From assembly GCA_017397695.1 (NCBI GenBank), contig JAFQIF010000020.1, forward strand, positions 1 through 12,637: DNA of 12,637 bases. Reading direction: 5' to 3'. Positions 11,668 to 12,637 of this stretch are shown one piece after another (within the stretch, counting starts at the first letter, position 1; the number at the start of each line of letters is the position of its first letter). Made by a program: the position numbers and the translations under genes. Source of the stretch: Clostridia bacterium (lineage in GTDB: Bacteria > Bacillota_A > Clostridia > Christensenellales > Aristaeellaceae). Below the pieces are notes generated by a model. It was not told where the DNA came from, searched no databases, and worked only from the letters and a program-made list of their open reading frames with translations.

Positions 11668-11697
11668 TTGACTTTTCTCCCATTCAGAGTGATGAAT
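11667..11697 (+). repeat. 31-nt repeat fragment, second copy
   Basis: Matches 4073-4103 at 28 of 31 positions, same strand. Here it is not followed by the 214-nt unit but by a ribosome binding site and a gene, so it is either a truncated repeat copy or a shared control element. Confidence 0.65.
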
Positions 11698-11724
11698 GTC
11701 CTACCCAAGAAAGGAGGACATATC

Positions 11725-12519
11725 ATGACGATTGAAACGAACATTACCAATCGCCGGGAGCTGGCAGGCGCGCTCGCGCAGTACATGAACACGCGTGCTG
11801 TCTACCTTGGGCCGCCCACATTTGCATATCAGATCGGCGACATCCACTTGTCGCGTGAAGGGATCCTGTCTGGAGATGATCTGGACGGGATCTTTCCTTT
11901 TCTGGAGATGCAGGGCATCGTCGCCGCACAGCCTAAGCAGATTCAAGAGCCGGTGGCCAGCACAGCATCAGGCATCTGGATTCCGCTGGAAGGATATACG
12001 CCCATGAATCTTCGGAACCTGCTTAGTATGCTGTACGGCAAACAGTGGCTGATCAGAAAAGCCTGCAGCATGCCTGCGCTGCATATTCCAGAGAGCGCAG
12101 TGAACAGTATGCCAACAGACACATTGGAGTCGGCCGTACAATCCATACTGGATTTGAAAGCAGCCGACGCCTTTACAGGCATTGATATCACCTGTGAACA
12201 GATCACGTTTTCCGTAGATGTCGATGCGGATTTGGAAGCCGTGCAGATCTTCCTCCAGCATGTTGTGCAGTCAGCTAAAGCAGCTACACGCGTATTCCCG
12301 GCATACCATCCGCAGGAGAACGAAAAGTACATCATGCACGGCTGGATGATCCGGCTTGGTCTGATGGGTCCTGAGCATAAGTCGCTGCGTAAAAGCCTGA
12401 TGTCCAGCCTGCACGGAAACTGCGCATTCCGGTCAGCAACAGATGCACAGGCGCACAGAGCGAAATATGCCCGGCTGCGCAGAGAACTCAGGGAGGCAGG
12501 TGAAACGCATGGCGCTTGA
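11725..12519 (+). CDS. Conserved protein of clostridial mobile elements, function unknown
   Basis: This 264-residue soluble protein has no signal peptide or membrane segment. Its N-terminus (Asn-Arg-Arg-Glu-Leu-Ala at 9-14, then Tyr-Leu-Gly-Pro-Pro-Thr-Phe-Ala-Tyr-Gln-Ile-Gly at 27-38) and its C-terminus (Trp207-Met-Ile-Arg-Leu-Gly-Leu-Met-Gly, Arg222-Lys-Ser-Leu, Gly-Asn-Cys-Ala-Phe 231-235, then a basic tail) resemble a family I know from conjugative and phage-like regions of Clostridia, often listed as hypothetical or 'virulence' protein; no activity is proven. The middle (about 95-130) has the conserved-looking Asn-Leu-Leu-x-Met-Leu and Leu-Ile-Arg-Lys-Ala. ATG 11725 has AAAGGAGGA (11710-11718) 6 nt upstream. 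Its stop overlaps the next start by 11 bp, so the two are translated together. Confidence 0.65.
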   Translation: MTIETNITNRRELAGALAQYMNTRAVYLGPPTFAYQIGDIHLSREGILSGDDLDGIFPFLEMQGIVAAQPKQIQEPVASTASGIWIPLEGYTPMNLRNLLSMLYGKQWLIRKACSMPALHIPESAVNSMPTDTLESAVQSILDLKAADAFTGIDITCEQITFSVDVDADLEAVQIFLQHVVQSAKAATRVFPAYHPQENEKYIMHGWMIRLGLMGPEHKSLRKSLMSSLHGNCAFRSATDAQAHRAKYARLRRELREAGETHGA

Positions 12520-12637
12520 TTTGAAAGCGGACGTCCTTTACCAGTATGCGACCGACGTTGCTACATGGCAGATGGACCGAATCGAATGCCATATGAAGCA
12601 CCACCCGGCCGATTATCCCATCTTCACAGAAGGCCTG
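12509..12637 (+). CDS. Start of an overlapping downstream gene, unknown, cut by window end
   Basis: The frame is open from ATG 12509 to the window edge (43 codons). It overlaps the preceding gene by 11 bp in another frame; GGAGG (12492-12496) lies 12 nt upstream. The visible part is polar with several His, Asp and Tyr residues, including Trp-Gln-Met-Asp-Arg-Ile-Glu-Cys-His-Met-Lys-His-His. I recognise no family from this piece. The tight overlap suggests one unit with the mobile-element-type gene before it. Confidence 0.55.
   Translation, partial: MALDLKADVLYQYATDVATWQMDRIECHMKHHPADYPIFTEGL

Overview
The window looks like chromosomal DNA of a moderately high-GC anaerobic gut-type Firmicute (class Clostridia). 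The reasons are strong AGGAGG ribosome binding sites, intrinsic terminators with U-tracts, secreted FMN/FAD reductases of the type used for anaerobic respiration, and a polyphosphate polymerase/DUF4956/CotH operon. I cannot assign a genus. All real genes are on the + strand.

Layout. (1) 1-426 is the 3' end of a YeiH/UPF0324-type membrane transporter. (2) 427-1121 is non-coding and holds a very strong 17-bp-stem terminator and the first copy (A) of a 214-nt repeat. (3) 1122-3943 is module 1: a MerR-family regulator followed by a secreted flavoprotein reductase. The reductase promoter has a 19-bp spacer containing a dyad, which is the classic MerR target geometry. (4) 4028-4403 is non-coding and carries repeat copy B. 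(5) 4404-7035 is module 2: a TetR-family regulator followed by a second secreted flavoprotein reductase. The start of that reductase's promoter region carries a perfect 16-bp palindrome plus a third half-site. Modules 1 and 2 therefore have the same order: repeat, regulator, operator, FMN/FAD reductase.

(6) 7152-11436 is an operon behind a weak -35/strong -10 promoter with PhoP-like TTCACA boxes. It encodes a VTC-type polyphosphate polymerase, a DUF4956 membrane protein, a CotH-family kinase-like surface protein with seven 10-residue repeats inserted in it, and a secreted nitroreductase with a Met/Gly/Pro-rich insert and a flavinylation-like motif near its C-terminus. (7) 11437-11724 holds a possible small membrane-protein ORF, two inverted repeats and a third, 31-nt piece of the intergenic repeat family. 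(8) 11725-12637 holds a conserved protein of the kind found on clostridial mobile elements and the start of an overlapping downstream gene, so the right edge probably enters an accessory element.

How the genes may work together (inference): both reductases and the nitroreductase are exported and carry motifs suited to covalent FMN attachment. They could be terminal reductases fed electrons from the membrane, each with its own ligand-responsive regulator. Active-site residues suggest the two reductases have different substrates, and neither has the complete fumarate reductase set. The flavin transferase (ApbE) and the electron donor are not in this window.
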